A stretch of DNA of 50,700 nt, from NCBI GenBank assembly GCA_021787845.1, contig JAJYLH010000045.1, positions 1-50,700 of the forward strand, given 5' to 3'. Below the pieces are notes generated by a model. That model did no database searches, was not told where the DNA came from, and was given only the letters and a program-made list of their open reading frames with translations. This DNA comes from Myxococcales bacterium. GTDB taxonomy: Bacteria; Myxococcota; Myxococcia; Myxococcales; JAJYLH01. Positions 35,585 to 42,705 of the stretch are shown here, in pieces. How positions within the stretch are numbered: position 1 is the stretch's first letter; each line of letters starts with the position of its first letter. Made by a program: the position numbers and the translations under genes.

Positions 35585-35812
35585 CTAGCGCCTGCCCTTG
35601 TTGAGCGCCGCGCGTCCGGCCTCGACCAGCGCGCGCACCTTGGCGCCGCCCTTCTGGCCGATCTCCCGGTAGAAGTCCTCGCCGTACTTCGCCTTGACCG
35701 CGTTGCCGCCCTTCTTGCCGCCCTTGAGGCCGCCGAGATGACCGGCTTCCGCCACCGTCAGCCCGCCGCGCTCCGACCCCGCCTGCTTCCGACCCGCTGG
35801 TTTCTTAGCCAT
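35585..35812 (-). CDS. KGG-repeat stress protein (GsiB / Em-like)
   Basis: The 75-residue hydrophilic protein has two plant-Em-like KGG repeats (GGLTVAEAGHLGGLKGGKKGGNAV and the shorter DFYREIGQKGGAKVRALVEAG), the hallmark of the small stress-induced, desiccation-linked family that includes Bacillus GsiB. It is Gly/Lys/Ala-rich, with no cysteine and no hydrophobic core, as expected of a disordered protein. The start is set by a good Shine-Dalgarno (AAGGAG) seven bases before the ATG. It is probably monocistronic. Its expression under stress is known for the family and not shown here. Confidence 0.88.
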   Translation of the reverse strand: MAKKPAGRKQAGSERGGLTVAEAGHLGGLKGGKKGGNAVKAKYGEDFYREIGQKGGAKVRALVEAGRAALNKGRR

Positions 35813-36251
35813 CTGCCTTGCTCCTTGTGAAGGTGAACGTCCACCCCGCCGAAAGTACGCTTGAAGGATGCCACACCTCTCCGGAGAAACGCAAGCGCTA
35901 GCTCCGGGCAGGAGCGCCGCCAAGGCCTTGCCCGGGTGAGACGGGAAGCGCTGCCGCACGCCTCAAAGTGTCTTGGACCAGGGCAATTCGAAAAGCGGAG
36001 CCGGACCCCGGTAGCGCCTCCACTCCTGGCTCCCGCTTCCGCCGAGCGGCTGCCCCAGCGCCCCCATCGCCCGCGGTGGGCGTCACCGCCGCCGCCTGCC
36101 GTCCGGGAGCGGTGACGGCCGGCGTGGGGACGGTGCAAGGCTCATGGGGCCGCGACCAGGGCGCCTCGAAGCCGCCCGGCGGCGAAGGGTGCCCGTCTCC
36201 CTCGTCCTGGGGCATGCGTGGAGAGGCGAACCGCAGTACCATGCGCGCGCC
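35813..36251. other. Gene-free stretch upstream of the alpha/beta hydrolase
   Basis: About 440 bp between divergent genes. No coding frame has a ribosome site or plausible composition, and no clear repeat of the families seen elsewhere was found. It must hold the promoters of the KGG gene and the hydrolase gene, but no box could be assigned with confidence. Confidence 0.35.
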
Positions 36252-37445
36252 ATGCGCCGCTCCCTGCTCGTCAGTGCCTTGCTGCTCGCCGCCTGCGGGA
36301 CCGAAGCCCCGACCGACCCGACGCTGCCCTTCGCGCCCGCCGGCCCCACCGCCGCCCCCGACCCGAGCAAACCAGGACCGTTCCCGGTCGGGGTGACCAC
36401 AGTCACCCTCCAGGACCCCTCCCGCAAAGACAAGGACGGAAACCCGCGGCCGCTGGTGACCGAGATCTGGTATCCGGCCACCGACGCCGCCAAGGGCAAG
36501 CCCGGCGCGAGCTACGACATCCGCTCGCTGATGACGCCCGAGGAGCTGGCAGAGATTCAAGGCATCACGGTTCCGATCCTGCACACCTTCGCGGTCCGCG
36601 ACGCGCCGCCGCGGCTCCTGAGCGCGCCGTATCCGCTCGTCATCTTCAGCCACGGGAAGGACGCGGTCCGCTGGCAGTCGACGTTCTACACGGTCACCCT
36701 GGCGAGCCACGGCTACGTGGTGGCCGCGCCCGACCACACCGGCGACCTCCTGGCCGACGTGCTCCACGGCGCGAACCCGCTCGGCGCCGCCTCGACCGCG
36801 CAGTCGTTCTGGGATCGCGCGCTCGACGTCGAGTTCCTCATCACCCACTTCACGAGCCTCGCCCAGGGCGACCCGCTCTACGGGATGATCGACGGCGCGA
36901 AGGTCGGGGTGACCGGCCACTCTTTCGGCGGGCTGACGAGCCTGCGCGTCGCGGCGCAGGACAGCCGGGTGAAGGCGATCGTGCCGATGGCCCCCGCGAG
37001 CGCGGACCTCGCCTTCATCGACATGCCGACCGGCTACACGCTGTCGACCCCGACCCTCCTGGAGGCCGCCCACGCGGACAAGACGCTTCCTTGGGACCAG
37101 AACGCCGCCCCGACCTGGAAGCGCTTGTCTGGGCCGAGAGGGCTCCTGGACATCACGAACGCCGGGCACTTCACCTTCAGCGACCTCTGCAGCTTCGACC
37201 TGACCGACGTTGCGCAGAAGGTGGGGTCGAACCTCGCCCCGGGCGTGGACGTGGGCAAGGCGCTCTCCGATGGCTGTCTGCCTCCCGCGCCCCCGGCGTC
37301 GGTGGCCCACCCGATCATCGACTTCTTCGCCATCGGCTTCTTCAACTGGCAGCTACGCGGCTCCTCCGGCTCGAAGGCGCTCTTGACCCAGGCCCACGCC
37401 GACGCCCTCGCCAAGAACGTGGCGGTATTCACGAACGCCTTTTGA
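36252..37445 (+). CDS. Alpha/beta-hydrolase lipoprotein (PAF-acetylhydrolase/chlorophyllase-like)
   Basis: The 397-residue protein has a short lipoprotein signal (MRRSLLVSALLLAACG, Cys15), so it is predicted to be membrane-anchored outside the cytoplasm. The hydrolase fold is clear: ATDAAKG then PYPLVIFSHGKDAVR (oxyanion-hole strand), HGYVVAAPDHTGD, nucleophile in GVTGHSFGGL, an acid in the following strand and a histidine in ITNAGHFTFSDLC. The layout matches platelet-activating-factor acetylhydrolase-like and dienelactone-type esterases; the substrate is unknown. The ATG at 36252 starts the signal peptide; a longer frame upstream lacks support. A DUF423 gene follows after 14 bp. Confidence 0.88.
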   Translation: MRRSLLVSALLLAACGTEAPTDPTLPFAPAGPTAAPDPSKPGPFPVGVTTVTLQDPSRKDKDGNPRPLVTEIWYPATDAAKGKPGASYDIRSLMTPEELAEIQGITVPILHTFAVRDAPPRLLSAPYPLVIFSHGKDAVRWQSTFYTVTLASHGYVVAAPDHTGDLLADVLHGANPLGAASTAQSFWDRALDVEFLITHFTSLAQGDPLYGMIDGAKVGVTGHSFGGLTSLRVAAQDSRVKAIVPMAPASADLAFIDMPTGYTLSTPTLLEAAHADKTLPWDQNAAPTWKRLSGPRGLLDITNAGHFTFSDLCSFDLTDVAQKVGSNLAPGVDVGKALSDGCLPPAPPASVAHPIIDFFAIGFFNWQLRGSSGSKALLTQAHADALAKNVAVFTNAF

Positions 37446-37459
37446 GAAGCGGCCCCTCG

Positions 37460-37825
37460 ATGAGACCGTGGCTGTCCCTCGGCGCGGCAAGCGCCTTTCT
37501 CGCGGTGGCCGCCGGCGCGTTCGCCGCCCACGCCTTGAAGCAGCGCCTGGCGCCCGAGATGCTCGAAGTCTTCGAGACCGGAGCCCGCTACCAGATGTAT
37601 CACGCGCTCGCGCTGGTGCTGGTCGGCCTCTTCGTCGCGCAACGGCCCGGGCCTCTCGGCAGCGCCGCCGGTTGGCTCTTCATCGCCGGCACCGTGCTGT
37701 TCTCCTTCAGCCTCTACGCGCTCGCGCTCACCGGTGTGCGCAAGCTCGGCATCATCACGCCCTTCGGCGGCGTCGCGTTCCTCGCCGGCTGGGCGGTCTT
37801 CGCCATCGCCGCGCTCAAACGCTGA
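37460..37825 (+). CDS. DUF423 family small membrane protein
   Basis: The 121-residue protein has four hydrophobic helices (about 5-22, 46-60, 66-88, 96-118) and the family hallmarks: GAFAAHALK near residue 20, FETGARYQMYHALALVLVGL and GIITPFGGVAFLAGW. DUF423 proteins (YgdD/YwdK group) are inner-membrane proteins of unknown function. Length fits. It starts 14 bp after the hydrolase stop and is probably co-transcribed with it. No ribosome site stands out. Confidence 0.92.
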   Translation: MRPWLSLGAASAFLAVAAGAFAAHALKQRLAPEMLEVFETGARYQMYHALALVLVGLFVAQRPGPLGSAAGWLFIAGTVLFSFSLYALALTGVRKLGIITPFGGVAFLAGWAVFAIAALKR

Positions 37826-37930
37826 CGCAGCTCGACGATGTCTCGAAGCTCGGCGCTCCCTCGCACGCCTCGTGCGCGACGCAGGGCCGCGATTCGCGTC
37901 GGACGCCGCGCCGCGCGAATCCCGTGGGCT

Positions 37931-38908
37931 TCAGATCGACCAGACTTGTGCCCGCAGCTTCGAGCACGGGTCCTGGCGCGCGGCCGCGGGGGTGAACACC
38001 ACGAAATCGTAGGGCAGGTGTGCTGCCGTCCCCCGGTAGTCGGCAGGCGAGAGCGCTCTCGGTCTCACTTCGACCGGGCCGACCGCGACCACGCTCTTTC
38101 CCGGCGCCAGGCGGGCGAGAATCGCGGGCACCCCGCGGTCGGTTCGCGCGTGCCCGGAGCCGGTGACCAGGATCGCGCCGTCCTTCCCGGCGGCGACAAG
38201 ACGCGAGGCGAGCTGGGCGTTGCGGGCGCGCTGGGCGAGCACCATCGGCTCGAGCAAGGCGCGGGGCAGCGCCTCGCAGTGGTCGCGGAACATCTCCTTC
38301 ATCCAAGCGCGCTCCTCCTTCGGCGGCAGCGGGCCGAGCAGCTTCGCCGTCGCTTGGCTCAAGGCGGCGCGGCCGAAGTGCATGACGGCGAGCGCCTGGG
38401 CGTCCGACAGGTCCGCCGCGACGATGGGTAGGTGCGCAGCGAGACCGGCGGCGAAGACCGGCCGGTACTCCTGGAACGGCGGCCAGCCGGAGCGCTCCCA
38501 GTCCACGGCAGCGGCGATGGCGTCCGGGTCGCCGGGATGGCGGGCGAGCGCGGCGTCGACCTCGGCCTGCTGGTCCGAGGAGAGCATCTCGAAAGCCAAC
38601 GCCGGCCGCCGGGCGCCGGCCGCGACCGACCGGACGAGCCGCGCCTCCAGCCGGTGGTCGTCGAGGTTGTCGTGGGTCTCTCCCAAGAGGACGAAGTCCG
38701 CCTGGCGCAAGGCCGCATCGAGCGCGCGCTCGCCGATCCACCGGTGCTGTCGCTCATCCCAGATGCGGCCGACCAGCGGGTGCTCGCGGTAGCGGGGACT
38801 GACCCACGCGCTCCGGGGCAGGAGCGGCGCCGGCCGGACCAGGCTCGGCGCGCAGGCGGGTGCGGCCGCGAGCAGGGCGAGAGCGGCGCAGGAGAGAATC
38901 GGTCGCAT
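37931..38908 (-). CDS. ChaN-family haem-binding lipoprotein
   Basis: The 325-residue lipoprotein has signal MRPILSCAALALLAAAPAC (Cys19 is the likely lipid site). The ChaN/Tiki-type pattern is visible: ADFVLLGETHDNLDDH (metal/haem-site residues), PALAFEMLSSDQQ, and the C-terminal VTGSGHARTDRGVPAIL. ChaN of Campylobacter binds a cofacial haem pair and helps iron uptake; that role is known for the family and inferred here. The inner ATG at 38908 was chosen because it begins the signal peptide; the frame is open to 39067, across the divergent gene's control region. Divergent from the 118-residue gene. Confidence 0.88.
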   Translation of the reverse strand: MRPILSCAALALLAAAPACAPSLVRPAPLLPRSAWVSPRYREHPLVGRIWDERQHRWIGERALDAALRQADFVLLGETHDNLDDHRLEARLVRSVAAGARRPALAFEMLSSDQQAEVDAALARHPGDPDAIAAAVDWERSGWPPFQEYRPVFAAGLAAHLPIVAADLSDAQALAVMHFGRAALSQATAKLLGPLPPKEERAWMKEMFRDHCEALPRALLEPMVLAQRARNAQLASRLVAAGKDGAILVTGSGHARTDRGVPAILARLAPGKSVVAVGPVEVRPRALSPADYRGTAAHLPYDFVVFTPAAARQDPCSKLRAQVWSI

Positions 38909-39023
38909 GGTTTCAAGGATAAGGCGCGAGGCCAGTGGCCGCCGGCCGAGCGCCCGAGCTTTGGCAAGGGTGGCGTGCGCGACGCATCTTTCGCGCCGGA
39001 CGCTTTCACGCGGGGGGCTCGCG

Positions 39024-39380
39024 ATGGGACGCACGTGGCCGAACGTCGACGCGACGACGGTGCGCACGCCTGGGTACTACTGGAACGAGCGGCTCAAGAA
39101 GCTCGCGCGGCTGAGCGCCGGCGAGAAGCTGCCCCACGGCGTCGGTCCCTGGCAGCTCATCGCGCACGAGCACGAGGGCTCGTCGAGCGAGGTCACCCGC
39201 CGCATCTTCGACCGCCATCCGGGGCTCGCGATCAACGACTTCACGTACACGACCACCTCGCCGCTGCCGCGCCGCCTACCGATGGGCGACCCGCCGCGCC
39301 GCCGGCCGCTCGCCGCCGTGAGCGTCCTCATCGGCGCCGGGGCGCTGCTGTTGGCGCTCGCTCGCGCGGCGAAGGTCTAA
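39024..39380 (+). CDS. Small protein with C-terminal membrane anchor, unknown function
   Basis: The 118-residue product has a soluble N-terminal part with conserved-looking blocks (TPGYYWNERLKKLARLSAGEKLP, GPWQLIAHEHEGSSSEVTRRIFDRHPG) and a single C-terminal helix (about 95-113: AAVSVLIGAGALLLALARA), so it is probably tail-anchored facing the cytoplasm. No known motif was recognised. GGGGGG lies 6-11 bases before the ATG. It is separated by 9 bp from the CxxCC gene that follows and is probably co-transcribed with it. Confidence 0.65.
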   Translation: MGRTWPNVDATTVRTPGYYWNERLKKLARLSAGEKLPHGVGPWQLIAHEHEGSSSEVTRRIFDRHPGLAINDFTYTTTSPLPRRLPMGDPPRRRPLAAVSVLIGAGALLLALARAAKV

Positions 39381-39389
39381 GCTCGGACT

Positions 39390-39845
39390 GTGAGACGCCG
39401 CGAGAAGGACGAGAGCGCTGCCGAGCTCGATCGGATCTACGCCGAGCTCGACGCGCTCTTCGCTTCGGCGTCGTGCCCACGCTCGACCCGCTGCTGCCGT
39501 TTTCGCGAGACCGGCCGGGTGCCCTACGTCTGGCCGGTCGAAGCGCGACGCGCGCTGGCGGCGATTGCCCGTCGCGGCGGGAGGCTGCCGCGGCAGCCCG
39601 TCGAGGGGGCGTGTCCGCTCCTGGTCACCGGCGGCGCTTGCGCCATCTACCCCGACCGGCCGTTCGGCTGCCGCACTTTCTACTGCGCCACCGCGACGCT
39701 CCCGGATGGGCACCGGCGGCGCGAGGTCGAGCGGCTCGCCCGGCGCCTGCGCGCGGTTTCGGAGCCGGTCGGAGGAGAGCTGCTGCCGCTCACGACCGTG
39801 CTCGCCCGCGACTTCGACTCGACCGGACGGCGCAGGAAGAGCTGA
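39390..39845 (+). CDS. YkgJ-like CxxCC-type putative zinc/iron-chelating protein
   Basis: The 151-residue cytoplasmic protein has cysteines arranged as in the YkgJ/Fe-S oxidoreductase-like family (CPRSTRCCRF near 29-38, then GACPLLVTGGACAIYPDRPFGCRTFYC at about 73-99). The PDRPxxCRxFxC pattern is diagnostic of the family, which is thought to chelate zinc or iron. The start is a GTG, nine bases after the previous stop; no ATG fits. The cysteine count supports one metal site. Function is not established for the family. Confidence 0.85.
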   Translation: MRRREKDESAAELDRIYAELDALFASASCPRSTRCCRFRETGRVPYVWPVEARRALAAIARRGGRLPRQPVEGACPLLVTGGACAIYPDRPFGCRTFYCATATLPDGHRRREVERLARRLRAVSEPVGGELLPLTTVLARDFDSTGRRRKS

Positions 39846-39918
39846 GCCGACCACCAGCCAGACGCGAAAGGCCGGCCGCCCGTTACGCGGGCGCGGGTAA
39901 GCTCCCGGCCTCGGCCAG

Positions 39919-39960
39919 GCCGATCGGACGGATCGGACGGATCGGACGGATCGGACGGCG
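39919..39960. repeat. GATCGGACG decamer array
   Basis: Four perfect copies of the decamer GATCGGACGG in tandem, 73 bp after the stop of the CxxCC gene. Same family as the arrays at 33113 and 42346. Confidence 0.75.
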
Positions 39961-40006
39961 AGGCGGAGCGGTTTCGTACTACCGTCTCGCGCCGGGAGGC
40001 TCGTCG

Positions 40007-40420
40007 ATGGTTCGCACCGAGCGCTTCACGGTCTCGACGCCCGGCCGGGGGCTCTTCGACATCACCGAGCGCGTCCAGCGGGCCGTGGAGAGCTGCGGCG
40101 TCGCCGAGGGGCTCTGCACGGTCTTCCTCCACCACACGAGCGCCTCGCTCCTCATCGGCGAGAACGCCGACCCGAGCGTTCAAGAGGATCTGGAGCGGTT
40201 CTTCGCCCGCCTCGTCCCCGACGGCGACCGGCTCTTTCAGCATGTCGCCGAAGGCCCCGACGACATGCCGAGCCACGTGCGCAGCGTCCTGACCGGCGTC
40301 AGCCTCTCGATTCCGGTCCTGCAGGGCCGCTGCGCTCTCGGCACCTGGCAGGGCATCTACCTCTACGAGCACCGCCGCCGGGCGCACGTGCGCACGGTCA
40401 GCGTCACGGTCGTCGGCTGA
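40007..40420 (+). CDS. YjbQ family protein (secondary thiamine-phosphate synthase-like)
   Basis: The 137-residue protein matches the UPF0047/YjbQ family: GLFDITERVQRAVESCGV, the histidine cluster VFLHHTSASLLIGENADPSVQEDLE, and DDMPSHVRSVLTGVSLSIPV with GRCALGTWQGIYLYEHR. E. coli YjbQ has weak thiamine-phosphate synthase activity in vivo; the true role is unsettled. The start is ATG 40007 with a good Shine-Dalgarno (GGGAGG). Length fits exactly. The gene lies just after a decamer array and before an Ntn-hydrolase gene. Confidence 0.93.
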   Translation: MVRTERFTVSTPGRGLFDITERVQRAVESCGVAEGLCTVFLHHTSASLLIGENADPSVQEDLERFFARLVPDGDRLFQHVAEGPDDMPSHVRSVLTGVSLSIPVLQGRCALGTWQGIYLYEHRRRAHVRTVSVTVVG

Positions 40421-40608
40421 CCGCCGCGAGTCCCTCCAGAATCCTCGACCAATCGGCAGCCGGTTGAGGCGGGCGGGATTTCGCCGTAGAAGTTCCTCCG
40501 GGGAGAGGTCTCTTCCGCCGCTCATGACGGCGGCCAACGCATCCGAACAGCCCTTTGAAGCATCCGAACGGAGCGGGACAGGCCCGCTTCCGCCGGGAGG
40601 CGGTCGAC

Positions 40609-41529
40609 GTGGACGACAACGTTTGGCTCGACAGGCGGGAAGTGCCGGTCATCGTGGTGCACGGCGGCGCGTGGGTGAAGCCGGGCATCGTCACCGAGCC
40701 GGTGCTGGAGGGCCTCCAGCGCGCGGCGGAGGCCGGGTTCGCGGTCTTGGACCGGGGCGGCATGGCTCTGGACGCGGTGGAAGCCGCGGTGGTGGTGCTG
40801 GAGGAGGACCCGCATTTCAACGCCGGGCGCGGCTCGACCTTGACGAGCGACGGCACGGTCGAGATGGACGCCTCGATGATGGACGGGCGGACGCTCGACG
40901 CGGGAGCGGTCGCGAGCGTCGCCGGAGTGCGTAACCCCATCCGCCTAGCGAGACGGGTGCTGCACGACAGCGACCACCTGCTGCTCGCGGGGGAGGGCGC
41001 GCAGCGGTTCGCGCGCGGCCACGGGGTGGAGATGGCGCCGGTGGACTGGCACGTGACGCCGGAGCAGCGGGCCCGGTTCGAGGAGCTCAAGCAGGAGGCG
41101 GGGGCGCGGCCGGACCGGCGCAAGCTCGGGACGGTCGGGGCGGTCGCGGCGGACGTGCACGGCCACGTCGCGGCGGCGACCTCCACCGGCGGCACCGCGT
41201 TCAAGCGGCCGGGCCGGGTCGGCGACAGCCCTCTCATCGGCGCGGGCACCTACGCCGACGACACGAGCGGCGCGGCGAGCGCCACCGGTCACGGCGAGTC
41301 GATCATCAAGGTCGTGTTGACGAAGACCGCCTGCGACCTGATGGGAAGCGGCAAGAGCCCGCTCGAGGCATCGAAGGAGGCGGTTTCGCTCCTGGGGAGC
41401 AGGGCGCGGGGCGAGGGCGGAATCATCCTGGTCAGCCCCGATGGACGCGCGGGGTGGGCGATGAACACGCCGCGGATGTCGCGGGCGCTCTTCCGGCGCG
41501 GGATGCCGGGACCCATCGCGCGGGTGTGA
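40609..41529 (+). CDS. Isoaspartyl peptidase / L-asparaginase (Ntn hydrolase)
   Basis: The product is about 306 residues from a GTG with a well-placed GGGAGG; a TTG at 40555 would add 18 codons. Type III asparaginase features are clear: VIVVHGGAW start, EAAVVVLEEDPHFNAGRGS, EMDASMMDG, GVRNPIRLARRV and the autoprocessing site KLGTVGAVAADVHGHVAAATSTGG, where cleavage before the Thr would free the nucleophile. It hydrolyses isoaspartyl dipeptides or asparagine after splitting into two chains; the balance cannot be read from sequence. The GRVGDSPLIGAGTYAD signature is intact. Cytoplasmic, no signal. Confidence 0.93.
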   Translation: MDDNVWLDRREVPVIVVHGGAWVKPGIVTEPVLEGLQRAAEAGFAVLDRGGMALDAVEAAVVVLEEDPHFNAGRGSTLTSDGTVEMDASMMDGRTLDAGAVASVAGVRNPIRLARRVLHDSDHLLLAGEGAQRFARGHGVEMAPVDWHVTPEQRARFEELKQEAGARPDRRKLGTVGAVAADVHGHVAAATSTGGTAFKRPGRVGDSPLIGAGTYADDTSGAASATGHGESIIKVVLTKTACDLMGSGKSPLEASKEAVSLLGSRARGEGGIILVSPDGRAGWAMNTPRMSRALFRRGMPGPIARV

Positions 41530-41706
41530 GGGCGACGCCGGCGCCGGCCACCTTCGACGCCCCTCGGGTCGGCCCGCGAGCGAGGCGGGCCGAAGGTGCG
41601 AAGTGGCCTGACGGCTCTCGGGCTGGCGCTCGACCGCGGCGCGGCTTGCCGTGAGCGGCGCCGGGGTGCTAGCCTGCCGCCTGCTTTCCCACCCCTGGAG
41701 GTCTTC

Positions 41707-42270
41707 ATGGGCCGCACTTCTCTTTTCGTGTTGAGCGCTCTGGCGCTCGTTTCCCTTTCGGTCCGGGCGGACGACGGCCTGGTCCACGTCGACAACGGCT
41801 CGACCCAGGTGCGCATCGACGCGTCGGGCGTCCACGTGCGCGGGAAGAAAGCCAAGGTCGATGTGAAGGGCACGTCGTCGGGCAACAACACCGCCGTTCA
41901 GCAGTACTGGAACGGCCCGGACGAAGACACCCGCGGCGGTGGCGGGGCGATTCAGATTCTCACCGACCACGCGCGGCGCACCATCGACTGCAAGGGCAAG
42001 GTGCTGCAGGTGCAAGCCAACCACTCGACGATCAAGGCGTCGCATTGCCCGACGGTGCAGGTCGAGGGCAGCCACAACCACGTCGAGCTGGTGACGGACG
42101 ACGGGACGGTGCAGGTGGAAGGCGACCACAACCACCTCGAGATCCGGGCGGGCGCCGCGGCGACGGTGCAGGTGCCGGGCGATCACAACGAGGTCCGCTG
42201 GTCGGCCAAGGGACGCAAGCCGCTCATCCAGACGTTTGGGAGCTACAACACGGTCGTGGCGGAACACTGA
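41707..42270 (+). CDS. Secreted DUF3060 protein, beta-helix-like repeats
   Basis: The 187-residue protein has a signal peptide (MGRTSLFVLSALALVSLSVRA) and then short repeated strands typical of DUF3060 and right-handed beta-helices (ARRTIDCKGKVLQVQANHST, PTVQVEGSHNHVELV, GTVQVEGDHNHLEIR, PGDHNEVRW). About five rungs are seen. The family occurs in secreted proteins of unknown function. The start is ATG 41707 with GGAGG at the right distance. Preceded by the asparaginase gene with a 177-bp gap, followed by a decamer array. Confidence 0.85.
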   Translation: MGRTSLFVLSALALVSLSVRADDGLVHVDNGSTQVRIDASGVHVRGKKAKVDVKGTSSGNNTAVQQYWNGPDEDTRGGGGAIQILTDHARRTIDCKGKVLQVQANHSTIKASHCPTVQVEGSHNHVELVTDDGTVQVEGDHNHLEIRAGAAATVQVPGDHNEVRWSAKGRKPLIQTFGSYNTVVAEH

Positions 42271-42345
42271 GCCGCCCCGGCCTGACGGAGCGCGGCTCTC
42301 CGGCTCGCTCCGTTTGGAACCGGCTCTCTCGTCCTGTACGCGCCC

Positions 42346-42393
42346 GCCGATCGGACCGATCGGTCGGATCCGTCGGATCGGTCCGATCGGTCG
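42346..42393. repeat. CGATCGG decamer array
   Basis: Tandem decamers alternating between CGATCGGACC, CGATCGGTCG and GATCCGTCG, 76 bp after the stop of the DUF3060 gene. Third member of the GATC-rich decamer family. Confidence 0.7.
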
Positions 42394-42461
42394 TGGCGGA
42401 TGCCTTTGACTCGCGGCGCTCGGTACCGCGCAGCCGGGGGGGTGAGGCCGAATCCCCGACA

Positions 42462-42625
42462 ACTGCTTATCGGGATCACCACACCACGCTCGCGTTTCTG
42501 GCCGCTCGTCCTGAGCGCAGTCGAAGGGCGGGCGGTCCGTGCGGCACCTCGCTCGTCCCTCGACTGCGCTCGGGATGAGCGGCATTGCCCAACTGGCTTG
42601 GTGTGGTCAACCCGATAAGCATCTT
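42462..42625. mobile_element. MITE-like element with TGCTTATCGGG ends
   Basis: The unit starts ACTGCTTATCGGGATCACCA and its right end carries TGGTCAACCCGATAAGCAT (22-bp arms with three mismatches). CCCGACA flanks both sides (42455-42461 and 42626-42632), a probable target duplication. The interior is an inverted pair of the CCGCTCGTCCTGAGCGCAGT family, seen again at 47539-47618. No coding capacity. It lies between convergent genes. Confidence 0.7.
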
Positions 42626-42705
42626 CCCGACATCCCTGTGTGAACCGGAAAGCCTACTGGGCCAGTCTCGTGATCCCGCCGGGCGAGGCGGCATGTCCGC
42701 GCCCA

